A stretch of 64,000 nt of DNA from Bryobacterales bacterium (GCA_020851555.1 JADZCM010000015.1:99015-163014), one strand, 5' to 3'. Shown: positions 53,801 through 62,881, counted from the stretch's first letter. The notes: a model not told the origin generated them from the sequence alone. Translations and numbers: made by a program.

Positions 53801-54557
53801 CGTGTTGCTGCGGCCGAACCCGCAGTTTACGTCGCTCACGACAAGCGCGTTCGACGGAAAGGCCAAAAATAACTCGCTCCAGTTCATGTTCCAGAGGAGA
53901 CTCTCCAAAGGATTCAACCTGACCGCCAACTACACGTATTCGAGCGCGTCCCGGTGGACGACGATTGTCGACGAGTTCGACCTCGAACCAAGACAATGGA
54001 CGTCCACGAACAACCCATTGCCGCACCGCTTCAACGCCACCGGCATCTACGAACTCCCGCTCGGCCCCGGACGGGCGTTTGTAACGGCGGGAGCGCTCAG
54101 CCACATCGTCGGCAACTGGCAGGTGGCCCTGACCTACGACTTTCAACAGGGTCCCTATCTGGGCTGGGGCAACTACTTCTACTACGGCGACCTGGCCACG
54201 GTCGGCCAGACCCTGGCCGAGGGCACAAAGACGCTGAACCGGTGGTTCAATACGGACGCCCCGTTTGAGAAGAGTTCGGCGAAAGGCCCCGCCGCCTATC
54301 AGGCCCGCGTCTTCCCCGTGGATGTCACCAATGTACGGCAGGACGGCCTGAACCAGTGGAACGCCAACCTCAGGCGCGATTTCAACATTCGGGAAGGAAT
54401 CGTGTTTGAAGTCCGCATGGACGCGCTCAACCTGTTCAACCGCTCGCAGTTCAGCGCGCCGGACACCAACCCGTATAACACGACGTTCGGCAAGGTCAGC
54501 AGCGCAACCTCGACCTTGAACCGCTTCTATCAGCTTCAGGGCAGAATCCGCTTCTGA
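50880..54557 (+). CDS. Oar-like TonB-dependent receptor, second copy
   Basis: 1225 aa. The ATG at 50880 follows AGAAGGAGGG by 9 nt and opens a signal peptide (MRLRTLAVLLVLMVGVVQAQ). A carboxypeptidase-regulatory-like domain (about 24-105: MISGTVTDPQGAHVVGAPVA, NESGYYEAPLLLPG) precedes the plug (about 120-220, LGQNEWSIDGASN) and a long barrel ending YQLQGRIRF with a terminal aromatic. It imports an unknown large ligand. It leads a run of exported glycan- and peptide-degrading enzymes, which suggests it takes up their products. It is only loosely similar to the receptor at 26-29.7 kb. Confidence 0.93.
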   Translation: MRLRTLAVLLVLMVGVVQAQDIRGMISGTVTDPQGAHVVGAPVAVTNTATNVTTSLITNESGYYEAPLLLPGPYQVSVDATGFKRTVRSNLVLAMSAQLRIDIQLEVGELTQSITISSESPILDTSTVTVGRALTTREVHDLPVLTNSIVLLARVAAGVVNQGTTQFLTQGMVGGSSGFFAPLGLGQNEWSIDGASNLGSGGIAFTPFTDQIAEFKIDTTSFDASVGHAIGLNVSFSTKSGTNSLHGSATEQYWNTRWNAASFFVKQKYYQDIAAARAAGNSALADQLASRPMQNAGHSNDYGFTAGGPVYIPKVYNGKNKLFWFFSLSQNKTRQPARSSEITNSVPTMAQRQGNFSDLLAINSKYQIYDPLSVTADPARPGHYIRTPIAGNIIPQSRILTPKIFEWYNSRLPVPNNNPANPMTEPFDNFLALGQVDNVNYTGIAGRADFAPGMKNRFSFSFNWSKFTENAQDWTYASSPGLQDWDNDRIPRGGILNWTYARSSATVITASLSGNEWSNVQKTLGVRKYKPSDIGFPAYMDARCQAQGGCGAPLVSWNGFRSAFGGGGLTMSRSLNADVVQRSAAVKSSLTHIRGRHSLGGGIDFRMAYANNPGGAGSSMGSFSFNSLYVRRNDDTLTPAGDLGLSYAAFMLGIPSSMSSSDNASYALSNPYYAWYGQDTWRVTRELTLTLGLRMEYELAPLERHDRALTYFDPAAQLPIATAAQAAYAANPVPELAASAFKVQGGSLYAGANGAPRRAWQNELMWLPRLSAAWQFHPKMILRAGYGIYFDSINVQNLTLNQSGFSRTTSTNLTNDYGVNWLAGNPKAGISPMADPFPVRADGTRFDAPLGNALGAMALVGGGYSYSPWERKHPRQQQWRIGLQRQLTPNMAVEVHYWGSWGDRLGFSRRLNALPAQYWNTTLVRNNALASNMSQNVTNPFNINNFASIKTSNPALYAQMSTMGFFTGSTIQKNVLLRPNPQFTSLTTSAFDGKAKNNSLQFMFQRRLSKGFNLTANYTYSSASRWTTIVDEFDLEPRQWTSTNNPLPHRFNATGIYELPLGPGRAFVTAGALSHIVGNWQVALTYDFQQGPYLGWGNYFYYGDLATVGQTLAEGTKTLNRWFNTDAPFEKSSAKGPAAYQARVFPVDVTNVRQDGLNQWNANLRRDFNIREGIVFEVRMDALNLFNRSQFSAPDTNPYNTTFGKVSSATSTLNRFYQLQGRIRF

Positions 54558-54575
54558 AGCAGACCGAGAAACCCG

Positions 54576-54609
54576 GCGCGGCGCAGCGCCCCTGGGCGCG
54601 GCGCCGCGC
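54576..54609 (+). terminator. strong GC hairpin after the TonB receptor gene
   Basis: Arms 54576-54591 and 54594-54609 form a 16-bp stem with a single A-C mismatch and a very short loop, starting 18 nt after the receptor stop. No T-run follows, so it may be an attenuator or mRNA-stabilising stem rather than a classic terminator. CTACAATCGG right after it could supply a -10 for the next gene. Confidence 0.5.
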
Positions 54610-54731
54610 TACAATCGGTGGACGTCCGGACAAAGGAAGTCCCGAGTACATAGGTTGACCAGTGATCACGGAATAGAAGCAGGAGTGTGGTTCTGGAAAG
54701 ATTTGAGAAGACTGGAGGGAGGCAATCAACT

Positions 54732-55946
54732 ATGTCGCAAGATAAGATGGGCCGCCGTTCCTGGCTCCGCGGTCTGATGGGCGCCGGTGCGGTCTCAGGC
54801 TTGGATTCGGTGTTCGTGGCCGAGCGCACCAACGCCGCTCAAATCGGGCCCAAAGACAACATCAAGGTCACCAAGATCGAGACGTTCGTCCTCAGGAATA
54901 CCTGGGTGTTTGTGAAAATCTCCACTGACGCCGGCATCGTCGGCTGGGGCGAGATGCTCAAGGACGACGCCAAGGCCTGCGCCGCCGGCGCGATGGAGGT
55001 GGGAGACTACCTCATCGGACAGGATCCGCTGAAGGTTGTCTTCCACTGGCAGGCCATTCACCGCGGCGCGTTCTACCGCGGCGGACCGATCAAGACCGCC
55101 ATTTCCAGCGGAATCGACCAGGCGCTGTGGGACATCAAGGGCAAGGCCTTCGGCGTGCCCGTCTACAAGCTGCTCGGCGGGCCGACCCGCGACCGGATCC
55201 GGGTCTACGGCCGGGTCAACGAGAAAAACGGCGTGAACGCCATGAAGACCGGGCCGCGGGGCATGAACCGCGGTCCCATCAAGTACGTCGAGGGACAGAA
55301 GTTCGTGGACGAGGTGGTCGACAACTTCAAGGCCCTCCGGCAGAAATACGGTTCGGGCGTGGACATCGGAATCGACTTCCACGGCGCGGTGCAGCCGCCC
55401 ACGGCCCTGCTTCTGGTAAAGGCCCTGGAGCCCTACCAGCCCTGGTTCTACGAGGAGGTGGTGCAGGCGCTCAACATGGATGTGATGGCGGAAATCGCCA
55501 AGAAGACCCACATCCCGCTGGCCACCGGCGAGCGCATCTTCACCAAGTGGGGCTTCCGGGAACTTCTCGAGAAGCGCGCCGCCACGATTCTCCAGCCCGA
55601 CGTTTGCTACGCCGGCGGCATTACCGAGTTGAGGCTGATCGCCGGAATGGCGGAGGCTTACTACACGCCCATCGCTCCGCATAACCCGCAGGGGCCGATT
55701 TCGCTGGCCGCCAGCTATCAGATCGCCGCCTGCATCCCCAACTTCTTCGCCCAGGAGCGTGGCGACGACGAGCACGATCTGCTGGCCAAGCCGCTTCCGC
55801 CCATCGAGAAGGGGCACCGCCCGTTGCCGACGGATCCGGGCCTCGGCATCACCATCGACGAGGAAAAGGTCAAGGCGCAGGTCGGCGAACCCAAGCCGTA
55901 CTTGCCACGCTTCGATCCGGACGACGGTTCCGTCGTGGATTGGTAG
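54732..55946 (+). CDS. exported galactonate-dehydratase-like enolase-superfamily enzyme
   Basis: 404 aa from the ATG at 54732, preceded by GGAGGGAGG. A Tat-like leader (GRRSWLRGLMGAGAVSG) is present. The barrel has DIGIDFHG (Asp and His ligand/base pair), FYEEVVQ (Glu), ATGERIF (Glu) and APHNPQGP (His), the residue set of D-galactonate and related acid-sugar dehydratases in the mandelate racemase group. It should dehydrate a sugar acid to a 2-keto-3-deoxy acid. Export of such an enzyme is unusual. It lies downstream of the TonB receptor. Confidence 0.87.
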   Translation: MSQDKMGRRSWLRGLMGAGAVSGLDSVFVAERTNAAQIGPKDNIKVTKIETFVLRNTWVFVKISTDAGIVGWGEMLKDDAKACAAGAMEVGDYLIGQDPLKVVFHWQAIHRGAFYRGGPIKTAISSGIDQALWDIKGKAFGVPVYKLLGGPTRDRIRVYGRVNEKNGVNAMKTGPRGMNRGPIKYVEGQKFVDEVVDNFKALRQKYGSGVDIGIDFHGAVQPPTALLLVKALEPYQPWFYEEVVQALNMDVMAEIAKKTHIPLATGERIFTKWGFRELLEKRAATILQPDVCYAGGITELRLIAGMAEAYYTPIAPHNPQGPISLAASYQIAACIPNFFAQERGDDEHDLLAKPLPPIEKGHRPLPTDPGLGITIDEEKVKAQVGEPKPYLPRFDPDDGSVVDW

Positions 55947-56014
55947 AAGACCGGCGGCGCCCGGCTCAATGCGTCCGCGCGCCCGCTATAGTGGGAAGAG
56001 CAGGAGTCCGACAC

Positions 56015-57823
56015 ATGACGCGCTCTTCCCTTTCTCTTCTCGCGGCGGCCGCCGTGCTGGCGGGGGCCGTAGGCTGCACATCGCGGCCCACAGCCGAGGA
56101 CGCCAGGATCTTCATCGAGCAGGCCGAAGCCAGGCTCTTCGAACTGAGCAAGGAGGCCGGGCAAGCCGGCTGGGTGCAAGCCACCTACATCACCGGCGAC
56201 ACCGAGCAACTCGCGGCGCGCGCCAATCAGCGGCTCATCGACACGGTCGTTCAACTGGTCAAGGATTCCAGGCGCTTCGACGGCGTGCAACTCCCCGCCG
56301 AGCTTGAGCGGAAGATGAGACTGCTCAAGCTGTCCCTCACGATGGCGACTCCGGCGGACCCGAAAGAGAGCGGGGAGTTGACGCGCCTCGCCACCTCCAT
56401 GGAGGCGGCCTACGGAAAAGGCCGCGCCTGCCCGGCGGGGGAGAAGGACCTCTCCAAGTGCCTCGACATCAACCAGGTGACGAAGGTCATGGCGGAGAGC
56501 CGCAACCCCGCCCAGTTGCTCGACGTCTGGCGCGGGTGGCACGCCGTCGGCGCTCCCCTCAGGAAGGACTACCAGCGCTTTGTGGAACTCTCCAACGAAG
56601 GCTCCCGCGAGATCGGGTACGCCGATACCGGGGCCATGTGGCGATCCAAGTACGACATGCCTCCGGACGAATTCGCCAAGGAGGTGGACCGGCTCTGGGA
56701 GGAAGTGCGGCCGCTCTACGTCTCCCTGCACGCCTACGTGCGGACGCGGCTGCGTGCGAGGTACGGGGAAGGAGCCGTGCCCGCGTCGGGACCGATTCCC
56801 GCGCATCTGTTGGGCAATATGTGGGCGCAGTCCTGGGAGAACGTCTACCCGCTCGTAGCCCCGCGCAACGCTGCCCCGGACTTCAACCTGGATGCGGTCA
56901 TCCGGACCCGCCGGATCGATCCGCGGGAAATGACGCGCTACGGCGAGCGCTTCTTTACGTCCCTGGGCTTCGAACCGCTGCCGCAGACCTTCTGGGAGCG
57001 GTCGCTGTTCACCAAGCCCCGCGACCGCGAGGTCGTCTGCCACGCCAGCGCCTGGGACGTGGATAATGTGGACGATCTCCGGATCAAGATGTGCATCGAG
57101 CCGACTTCGGAGGACTTCATCACCATCCACCACGAGTTGGGGCACAACTTCTATCAGCGCGCCTACAACCAGCAGCCGATGCTGTTCCGGGACAGCGCCA
57201 ACGACGGGTTCCACGAGGCGCTCGGCGACACGATCGCTTTGTCCATGACCCCCGAGTACTTCGTGAAGCTGGGTTTTCTGGCGGCCCCCACGGACTCCTC
57301 CAAGGACATCGGCCTGCTGCTGTCCAGGGCTCTGGAAAAGGTGGCTTTTCTTCCGTTCGGCATCCTTATAGACCAGTGGCGCTGGAAAGTGTTCTCGGGT
57401 GAGATCACGCCGGAGCACTACAACCAGGCCTGGTGGGAGCTGCGGCGGAAGTATCAGGGGGTGGCGGAGCCGGTCTCGCGCAGCGAGAGCGATTTCGATC
57501 CGGGAGCCAAGTACCACGTCCCCGCCAACGTCCCCTACACGCGGTATTTCCTGGCGCACGTGCTCCAGTTCCAGTTTCACCGGGCGCTGGCGCAGGCCGC
57601 CGGCTGCAAAGAGCCGCTGCATCGCTGTTCCATCTACGGCAACAAGGAAGCGGGAGACCGCCTCAAAGCGATGATGGCGATGGGCATGAGCCGCCCCTGG
57701 CCGGAAGCGCTGAAGGCGCTGACGGGGCAGGAACGAATCGACGCCACCGCCATCCGCGACTACTTCGCGCCGCTTCAGGCCTGGCTCGACGAACAGAACA
57801 AGGGTAAGCCCGTCGGGTGGTAA
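56015..57823 (+). CDS. M2-family peptidyl-dipeptidase (ACE-like) lipoprotein
   Basis: 602 aa from the ATG at 56015 with AGGAG upstream. The leader LLAAAAVLAGAVGC suggests a lipoprotein. The zinc site is HHELGH with the third ligand in HEALGD about 24 residues later (about 370-400). WHAVGAPLRKDYQRFVELSN, SWENVYPL, AYTRYFLAH-like (NVPYTRYFLAHVLQFQFH) and LKAMMAMGMSRPWPEAL are typical M2 sequence. It removes C-terminal dipeptides outside the cytoplasm. It lies between the dehydratase-like and fucosidase genes. Confidence 0.93.
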   Translation: MTRSSLSLLAAAAVLAGAVGCTSRPTAEDARIFIEQAEARLFELSKEAGQAGWVQATYITGDTEQLAARANQRLIDTVVQLVKDSRRFDGVQLPAELERKMRLLKLSLTMATPADPKESGELTRLATSMEAAYGKGRACPAGEKDLSKCLDINQVTKVMAESRNPAQLLDVWRGWHAVGAPLRKDYQRFVELSNEGSREIGYADTGAMWRSKYDMPPDEFAKEVDRLWEEVRPLYVSLHAYVRTRLRARYGEGAVPASGPIPAHLLGNMWAQSWENVYPLVAPRNAAPDFNLDAVIRTRRIDPREMTRYGERFFTSLGFEPLPQTFWERSLFTKPRDREVVCHASAWDVDNVDDLRIKMCIEPTSEDFITIHHELGHNFYQRAYNQQPMLFRDSANDGFHEALGDTIALSMTPEYFVKLGFLAAPTDSSKDIGLLLSRALEKVAFLPFGILIDQWRWKVFSGEITPEHYNQAWWELRRKYQGVAEPVSRSESDFDPGAKYHVPANVPYTRYFLAHVLQFQFHRALAQAAGCKEPLHRCSIYGNKEAGDRLKAMMAMGMSRPWPEALKALTGQERIDATAIRDYFAPLQAWLDEQNKGKPVGW

Positions 57824-57871
57824 GATAGCCCCCAGCGCACGCCCTGACGGGCGTTGCCAAGGAGAACTGCC

Positions 57872-59170
57872 ATGGAGCGCCGAGGGTTTCTTGCCACCGC
57901 AGCGGGCGCGCTGGTGGTGTCCGCCGCCGCGCCGGCCTACACGCCAACCAAAGTCAACCTGGAGTCACGCGCCTGGTTCCAGGACGCCAAGTTCGGGCTC
58001 TTTGTGCATTGGGGCGTCTACAGCGTCCTCGGAAACGGCGAGTGGGTCATGGAGAATACCAAGATTCCCATCGTCGAATATGAGAAGCTCCCGGCCAGGT
58101 TCAACCCCACTGCCTTCCATGCCGCCGAGTGGGTCGCCATGGCGAAGAACGCGGGGATGAGGTACATCACCATCACCAGCAAGCACCACGACGGCTTCGC
58201 CATGTTCGCGACGAAGCAGAACCGGTGGAACATCGTCGACGCAACGCCCTGGAAGCAGGACCCGCTGAAGATGCTGGCCGACGAGTGCCGCAGGCAGGGC
58301 CTCAAGCTCTTCTTCTACTACTCGCAGTTGGACTGGCATCACCCCGATTACTACCCGTTGGGGAGAACCGGTAAGACCGCGGGACGCGCCGCCGGGGGCG
58401 ACTTCAACCGCTACCTGGATTTCATGGACGCGCAACTGACCGAACTGCTCACCAACTACGGCGACATCGGCGGTATCTGGTTCGATGGCTGGTGGGACAA
58501 GCCCGATGCTGAATGGCGGCTGGAGCGCACCTACAGCCTGATCCACCGCCTCCAGCCCGCCGCCATGGTGGGCAGCAACCACCATCGCAAACCCTTCGAC
58601 GGCGAGGATTTCCAGATGTTCGAAAAAGACCTGCCGGGGGGGCGGACGCAGAGCTACAACGCCGAGGTGGAGATCGGCGCGCTGCCGCTTGAAACCTGCG
58701 AGACCATCAACGGCGCCTGGGGCTACAACCAGAACGATAAGCGGTTCAAGTCGACCAAAGATCTGATTCACTACCTGGTGCGCGCGGCGGGACACAACGC
58801 CAACTTCCTCTTGAATGTGGGGCCGATGCCCGATGGCAGAATACAGCCCGAGTTTGTGAGCCGCCTCGCGGAGATGGGCCGGTGGCTCCAGGCCAACGGC
58901 GAGTCGATCTATGGCACGCGCGGGGGGCCTTTCCCGCCGCGCAACTGGGGCGCGGTGACGCAGAAGGGAAACCGGCTCTACGTTCACGTTCTGGACTGGA
59001 GCGATCCGCTGCTGGCTATGCCGCGGCTGCCCAGGATCAAATCCGCGGCGTTGCTCAAAGACGGGCGGAAGGTCACCGTGCGGGACGTCGGCCCCGGCAC
59101 GGTGCTGGAACTGCCCGCCGGAGAGATGGACCCCATCGACACGGTCGTCGTGCTGGAGAAAGCTGCGTAG
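57872..59170 (+). CDS. exported alpha-L-fucosidase (GH29)
   Basis: 432 aa from the ATG at 57872, with AAGGAGA upstream. A Tat-like leader (ERRGFLATAAGALVVSAAAPA) leads to the GH29 barrel: FGLFVHWGVYSVLG near the start, YITITSKHHDGFAMF, FFYYSQLDWHHPDYYP, and GGIWFDGWWD with the probable nucleophile Asp (about 203-212). LVRAAGHNANFLLNVGPMPDG is also typical. A short beta-rich C-terminal domain follows. It releases L-fucose from glycans, in keeping with the neighbouring sulfatase. Confidence 0.94.
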   Translation: MERRGFLATAAGALVVSAAAPAYTPTKVNLESRAWFQDAKFGLFVHWGVYSVLGNGEWVMENTKIPIVEYEKLPARFNPTAFHAAEWVAMAKNAGMRYITITSKHHDGFAMFATKQNRWNIVDATPWKQDPLKMLADECRRQGLKLFFYYSQLDWHHPDYYPLGRTGKTAGRAAGGDFNRYLDFMDAQLTELLTNYGDIGGIWFDGWWDKPDAEWRLERTYSLIHRLQPAAMVGSNHHRKPFDGEDFQMFEKDLPGGRTQSYNAEVEIGALPLETCETINGAWGYNQNDKRFKSTKDLIHYLVRAAGHNANFLLNVGPMPDGRIQPEFVSRLAEMGRWLQANGESIYGTRGGPFPPRNWGAVTQKGNRLYVHVLDWSDPLLAMPRLPRIKSAALLKDGRKVTVRDVGPGTVLELPAGEMDPIDTVVVLEKAA

Positions 59171-59314
59171 CGGACGGGCCGCCTGCGGGTGCGCCTGCCG
59201 GGTTGTTTCCCTTGCCCACGGCTCAGCCGCGTCCAGGTAGCCCAAAGCGCGTCCCGCCGCGCAGTGCTTGCGTCGCCTGAAGGCAACGGCTCTTGCTGTA
59301 ATATGAGAGTACTT

Positions 59315-60880
59315 ATGGAACCAGTTTCCCGACGCACGATGCTCGCATTCCCGCTGCTGACCTGCCGTCCGCTTGCGGAGGTGGCCCTCGGCGCAGCGGC
59401 GGCGGCGCAACGGCCAAACGTCCTGTTCATCATGACGGACGACCACGCCGCCCAGTCGATCAGTTCCTACGGGAGCAAGGTCAACCACACACCGAACATG
59501 GATCGCATCGCGAAGGAAGGCATGCGCATGGACCGGGTCTTCGCCACCAATTCGATCTGTACGCCGAGCCGGGCCACGATCCTCACCGGCAAGTACAGCC
59601 ACCTGAACGGAGTGCCCGTGTTCAACCGGTTCGACGGATCGCAACCCACGGTGGCGAAGATGCTCCAGCAGGCCGGTTATTACACGGCGATGATCGGGAA
59701 GTGGCACCTCGGCAGCGACCCCACCGGATTCGACTATTGGAACATCCTGCCCGGGCAGGGCGTCTACAACAATCCGACCTTCTACGATAAAGACGGCTCC
59801 ACCGTCTACCAGGGCTACGTTACGGACATCATCACCGATATCACCATAGAGGTCCTGAAGAACCGGCCCAAAGACAAGCCGTTCTTCATGATGTCCCACC
59901 ACAAGGCGCCGCATCGCGAGTGGATTCCCGACGAGAAGCACCGCAAGCAATTCGAGGGCAAACACATCCCCGAGCCGCCCACCCTGCGTGACGACTATTC
60001 CGGCAGGACCGATGCCATCCGCGAACAGCAGCAGTCGGTTTTCAGAGATCTGACCCGCCAGGATCTTAAGCTGACGCCGCCGCCGGAACTGACCGGAGCG
60101 GCAGCGCGGAAGTGGTTGATGGAGAAACCCACTGAGGTCGAGATCGAGGTGGACGGAGTCAAGAAGCGGCTAACCGGAAAAGAACTGGAGGATTTCAAGT
60201 ATCAGCGCTACATGCAGGATTACCTGGCCTGCATTCAGAGCGTGGATGACAACATCGGCCGGTTGCTGGATTGGCTGGACGCCAACGGTCTTAGAGAGAA
60301 CACGGTGGTCATTTACACCAGCGACCAGGGCTTCTTCCTGGGCGAGCATGGCATGTATGATAAGCGGTTCATGTACGAAGAATCGCTGCGCATGCCGTTC
60401 CTGGTCCGATGGCCGGCCGGCATCAAGCCTGGCAGCGCCTCGGACGCGATCGGGATCAACTGCGACTTCGCGCCCACCTTTCTGGACCTGGCCGGGCTAC
60501 CCACGCCTGCGGACATGCAGGGGCGCAGCTTCCTGCCGCTCTGGAAGGGCGGCAAGCCTCGGAATTGGCGCCGCGCCATGTATTACCGTTACTACCACGA
60601 CCCGGGCGACCACAACACGCGCGCGCACTACGGAATCCGCACGGAAACCCACAAGCTGATCTATTTCTGGAAGAAGGACCAGTGGGAGTGCTATGACCTG
60701 GTGGCCGACCCGCTGGAGATGCACAATCTTTACAACGACCCCGGTTCGCAGAAGATCGTGGCGGCGCTGAAGCAGGAACTCTACCGGCTCAAGAAGGAAG
60801 TGAAGGACGACGATCAGTTTGCGGACAGCCAGCCGCAGACTTCGTCCTACGTGCAGGCTCCGCCGCCGAAGAAGCAATGA
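59315..60880 (+). CDS. Cys-type sulfatase with Tat-like leader
   Basis: 521 aa from the ATG at 59315, where GAGAG lies just upstream; an in-frame ATG at 59303 would add four residues. A Tat-like leader (SRRTMLAFPLLT) precedes PNVLFIMTDDHAAQ (metal Asp pair). The modified motif is SICTPSRATILTGK (C-T-P-S-R, Cys converted to formylglycine), followed by GYYTAMIGKWHLG and YTSDQGFFLGEHGMYDKRFMYEE. It removes sulfate from a carbohydrate. The maturase gene lies 80 bp downstream, and Tat export of a folded, already modified protein fits. Confidence 0.94.
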   Translation: MEPVSRRTMLAFPLLTCRPLAEVALGAAAAAQRPNVLFIMTDDHAAQSISSYGSKVNHTPNMDRIAKEGMRMDRVFATNSICTPSRATILTGKYSHLNGVPVFNRFDGSQPTVAKMLQQAGYYTAMIGKWHLGSDPTGFDYWNILPGQGVYNNPTFYDKDGSTVYQGYVTDIITDITIEVLKNRPKDKPFFMMSHHKAPHREWIPDEKHRKQFEGKHIPEPPTLRDDYSGRTDAIREQQQSVFRDLTRQDLKLTPPPELTGAAARKWLMEKPTEVEIEVDGVKKRLTGKELEDFKYQRYMQDYLACIQSVDDNIGRLLDWLDANGLRENTVVIYTSDQGFFLGEHGMYDKRFMYEESLRMPFLVRWPAGIKPGSASDAIGINCDFAPTFLDLAGLPTPADMQGRSFLPLWKGGKPRNWRRAMYYRYYHDPGDHNTRAHYGIRTETHKLIYFWKKDQWECYDLVADPLEMHNLYNDPGSQKIVAALKQELYRLKKEVKDDDQFADSQPQTSSYVQAPPPKKQ

Positions 60881-60960
60881 ACCGGCGGGCCCTGCGGCAG
60901 TCCCGCCGAGGGAGCGCCCTGCCCTGACGCACGCATGAAGCGGCTGGAGGGATGCCTGGG

Positions 60961-62319
60961 ATGCTGACGCCTTTTCACGTGATCTCCAAGCCGATCGGGC
61001 CCTTCTGTAACTTGGATTGTAAGTACTGCTTCTACCTGGAGAAGGGAAAACTCTACCCGGATACCCACGGCAGACAAGGCTGGGCGATGAGCGATGCGGT
61101 TCTCGAATCCTATGTACGGCAGTACATTGAAGCACAGAGCGTGCCGGTGGTGAGCTTCGCCTGGCAGGGCGGAGAACCAACCTTGCTGGGGGTCGATTTC
61201 TTCAGAAGGGTGCTGAAGTTCCAGCAGCAATACGCCCATGGTAAACGGATCGAGAATTCGCTGCAAACCAATGGCGTCCTGCTCGACGACCAGTGGGGGG
61301 AGTTCCTCTCAACCAACCGTTTCCTGGTGGGTATCTCGATCGACGGCCCGCGGGGCATTCACAACCGGTACCGGGTCGACCGGGCGGGCGCGCCTTCCTT
61401 CGACAGGGTGGTCCGGGGAATCGAGGTCCTCAAGAAGCACGGTGTGGAGTTCAACACGCTGACCGTAGTGCAGCGTGACAATTCGCGCCACCCGTTGGAG
61501 GTCTACCGTTTCCTGAAGGAGGTGGGCAGCGGATTCCTGCAGTTCATACCGATCGTCGAACGGGCGGCTCAAACGGGGGCCGAGGACGGCCTGGTCCTGA
61601 TCGCCCCGGATTCCGAGGCGCCGGCCAAGGTGTCGGAGTGGTCGGTAGAGCCGTTTCAATACGGCAAGTTCCTTTGCGCCGTTTTCGACGAATGGGTCCG
61701 CAACGACGTCGGCAGTGTCTTTGTACAACTGTTCGACGTCACGCTCCAGGACTGGGTAGGCGGTCCCCCCAGTCTGTGCGTGTTCGCCCCGGCTTGCGGT
61801 GACGCGATGGTCATCGAGCATAACGGCGATCTCTATTCCTGCGATCACTACGTGTACTCGCGCTACCGGTTGGGCAACATTCTCGAAGATTCGCTGGCGG
61901 CCATGGCATGTTCGCCGCAGCAGCGTTCTTTCGGCGAAGCCAAGCAGACGGCTCTCCCCGCTTACTGCCGGGAGTGCGAGTTTCTGTATGCCTGCAACGG
62001 CGAATGTCCCAAGCACCGGTTTGAGAGAACGCCGGACGGCGAACCGGGTCTGAACTACCTGTGTCCGGCCTATAAGCGCTTCTTCTCTCATGTCGAGCCT
62101 TACATGACCTTCATGGCCGGTGAGCTGGCAAACCGGCGGGCGCCGGCGAACGTGATGCAGTGGGCTCGCGAGCGGGACGTTCAAGGGCCGGGGAAGCGCC
62201 AGATCGGCCGTAACGACCCGTGTCCCTGCGGCAGCGGGCGAAAGTACAAGAAGTGCTGCGGATCGGCTGCGGCAGGACGCGGCCGGCATCCGCTCACCGA
62301 GAGCCGGCCGGCCCGCTGA
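60961..62319 (+). CDS. anaerobic sulfatase maturase with C-terminal SEC-C motif
   Basis: 452 aa from the ATG at 60961, placed 10 nt after GGAGG; an ATG at 60952 is too close to it. The radical SAM motif CNLDCKYC is at about 16-23. [13 protein letters not shown] and [16 protein letters not shown] follow. Cysteines for two more clusters are in [20 protein letters not shown] and [20 protein letters not shown]. It converts the sulfatase Cys to formylglycine without oxygen. The last 40 residues carry [17 protein letters not shown], a SEC-C zinc motif usually found in SecA, perhaps tethering the enzyme to nascent exported proteins. Confidence 0.94.
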   Translation: MLTPFHVISKPIGPFCNLDCKYCFYLEKGKLYPDTHGRQGWAMSDAVLESYVRQYIEAQSVPVVSFAWQGGEPTLLGVDFFRRVLKFQQQYAHGKRIENSLQTNGVLLDDQWGEFLSTNRFLVGISIDGPRGIHNRYRVDRAGAPSFDRVVRGIEVLKKHGVEFNTLTVVQRDNSRHPLEVYRFLKEVGSGFLQFIPIVERAAQTGAEDGLVLIAPDSEAPAKVSEWSVEPFQYGKFLCAVFDEWVRNDVGSVFVQLFDVTLQDWVGGPPSLCVFAPACGDAMVIEHNGDLYSCDHYVYSRYRLGNILEDSLAAMACSPQQRSFGEAKQTALPAYCRECEFLYACNGECPKHRFERTPDGEPGLNYLCPAYKRFFSHVEPYMTFMAGELANRRAPANVMQWARERDVQGPGKRQIGRNDPCPCGSGRKYKKCCGSAAAGRGRHPLTESRPAR

Positions 62320-62422
62320 TGTCTCTGGACGTTCGTTCTCTGGTTGATCCAGGATTCCGCCGGATGGTCTTTCCCGGCGAGAGTGAGTTTCCGAGGCCGC
62401 TACACCTGGTGGCGGCTTCGAC

Positions 62423-62881
62423 TCAGGCTTCGGAGGAGCCGTAATTGGGCTGGCCCGGATACTGCGGCAGGAAGGGGTTGCCCCAGTAGCCGTTGGAGGT
62501 CACCGTGACGGTGACGGTCTGACTCGGCGCGTACGGCGAGACCGTCACCCAGGCCCACATCCCCGTGTCCCAGGCGTTGTAGATCCCGTAGCCCTCGATG
62601 AATGCTCCGTTGACGGTGAGGCTGGGGTTGGTCCCGAAGCCAGTGCCGGTGATGGTGAAAACCGTCGTGGTGCCGGCCTGCCAAGTGCTGGGATCGATCC
62701 ACGTAATGTAGGGCGTGGGGTTGCCGGCCAGGACCGTGAAGGGAACCTGGTTGCTGGTCCCGTGGATGGCGCTCACCGACAGCCAGTGTGTGCCCACGTT
62801 CAGGTAGCTGTAATACACGTTGATCTGATTATCGCTCTGGTACACGATCCAGAGGCTGGCCCCGGGCATCGACACCTGCGG
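62423..62881 (-). pseudogene. truncated IPT/TIG-domain protein remnant
   Basis: 152 aa if started at a GTG at 62881, but there is no signal peptide or good ribosome binding site. The sequence begins in the middle of one Ig-like module (WIVYQSDNQINVYYSYL, LSVSAIHG) and continues with a complete IPT/TIG module (TPYITWIDPSTWQAGTT, FTITGTGFGTNPSLTVNG, VTVTVTSNGYWGN). Such modules repeat in exported adhesins. In-frame stops upstream (for example at 62903-62905) cut off the N-terminus, so it looks like the 3' piece of a broken, larger gene. Confidence 0.5.

Noticed and set aside
55718..59965. Two minus-strand open frames over 600 codons (55718-57622 and 57965-59965)
   Set aside because: Opposite the dehydratase, M2 peptidase, fucosidase and sulfatase genes; His/Val/Arg-rich with no domains.
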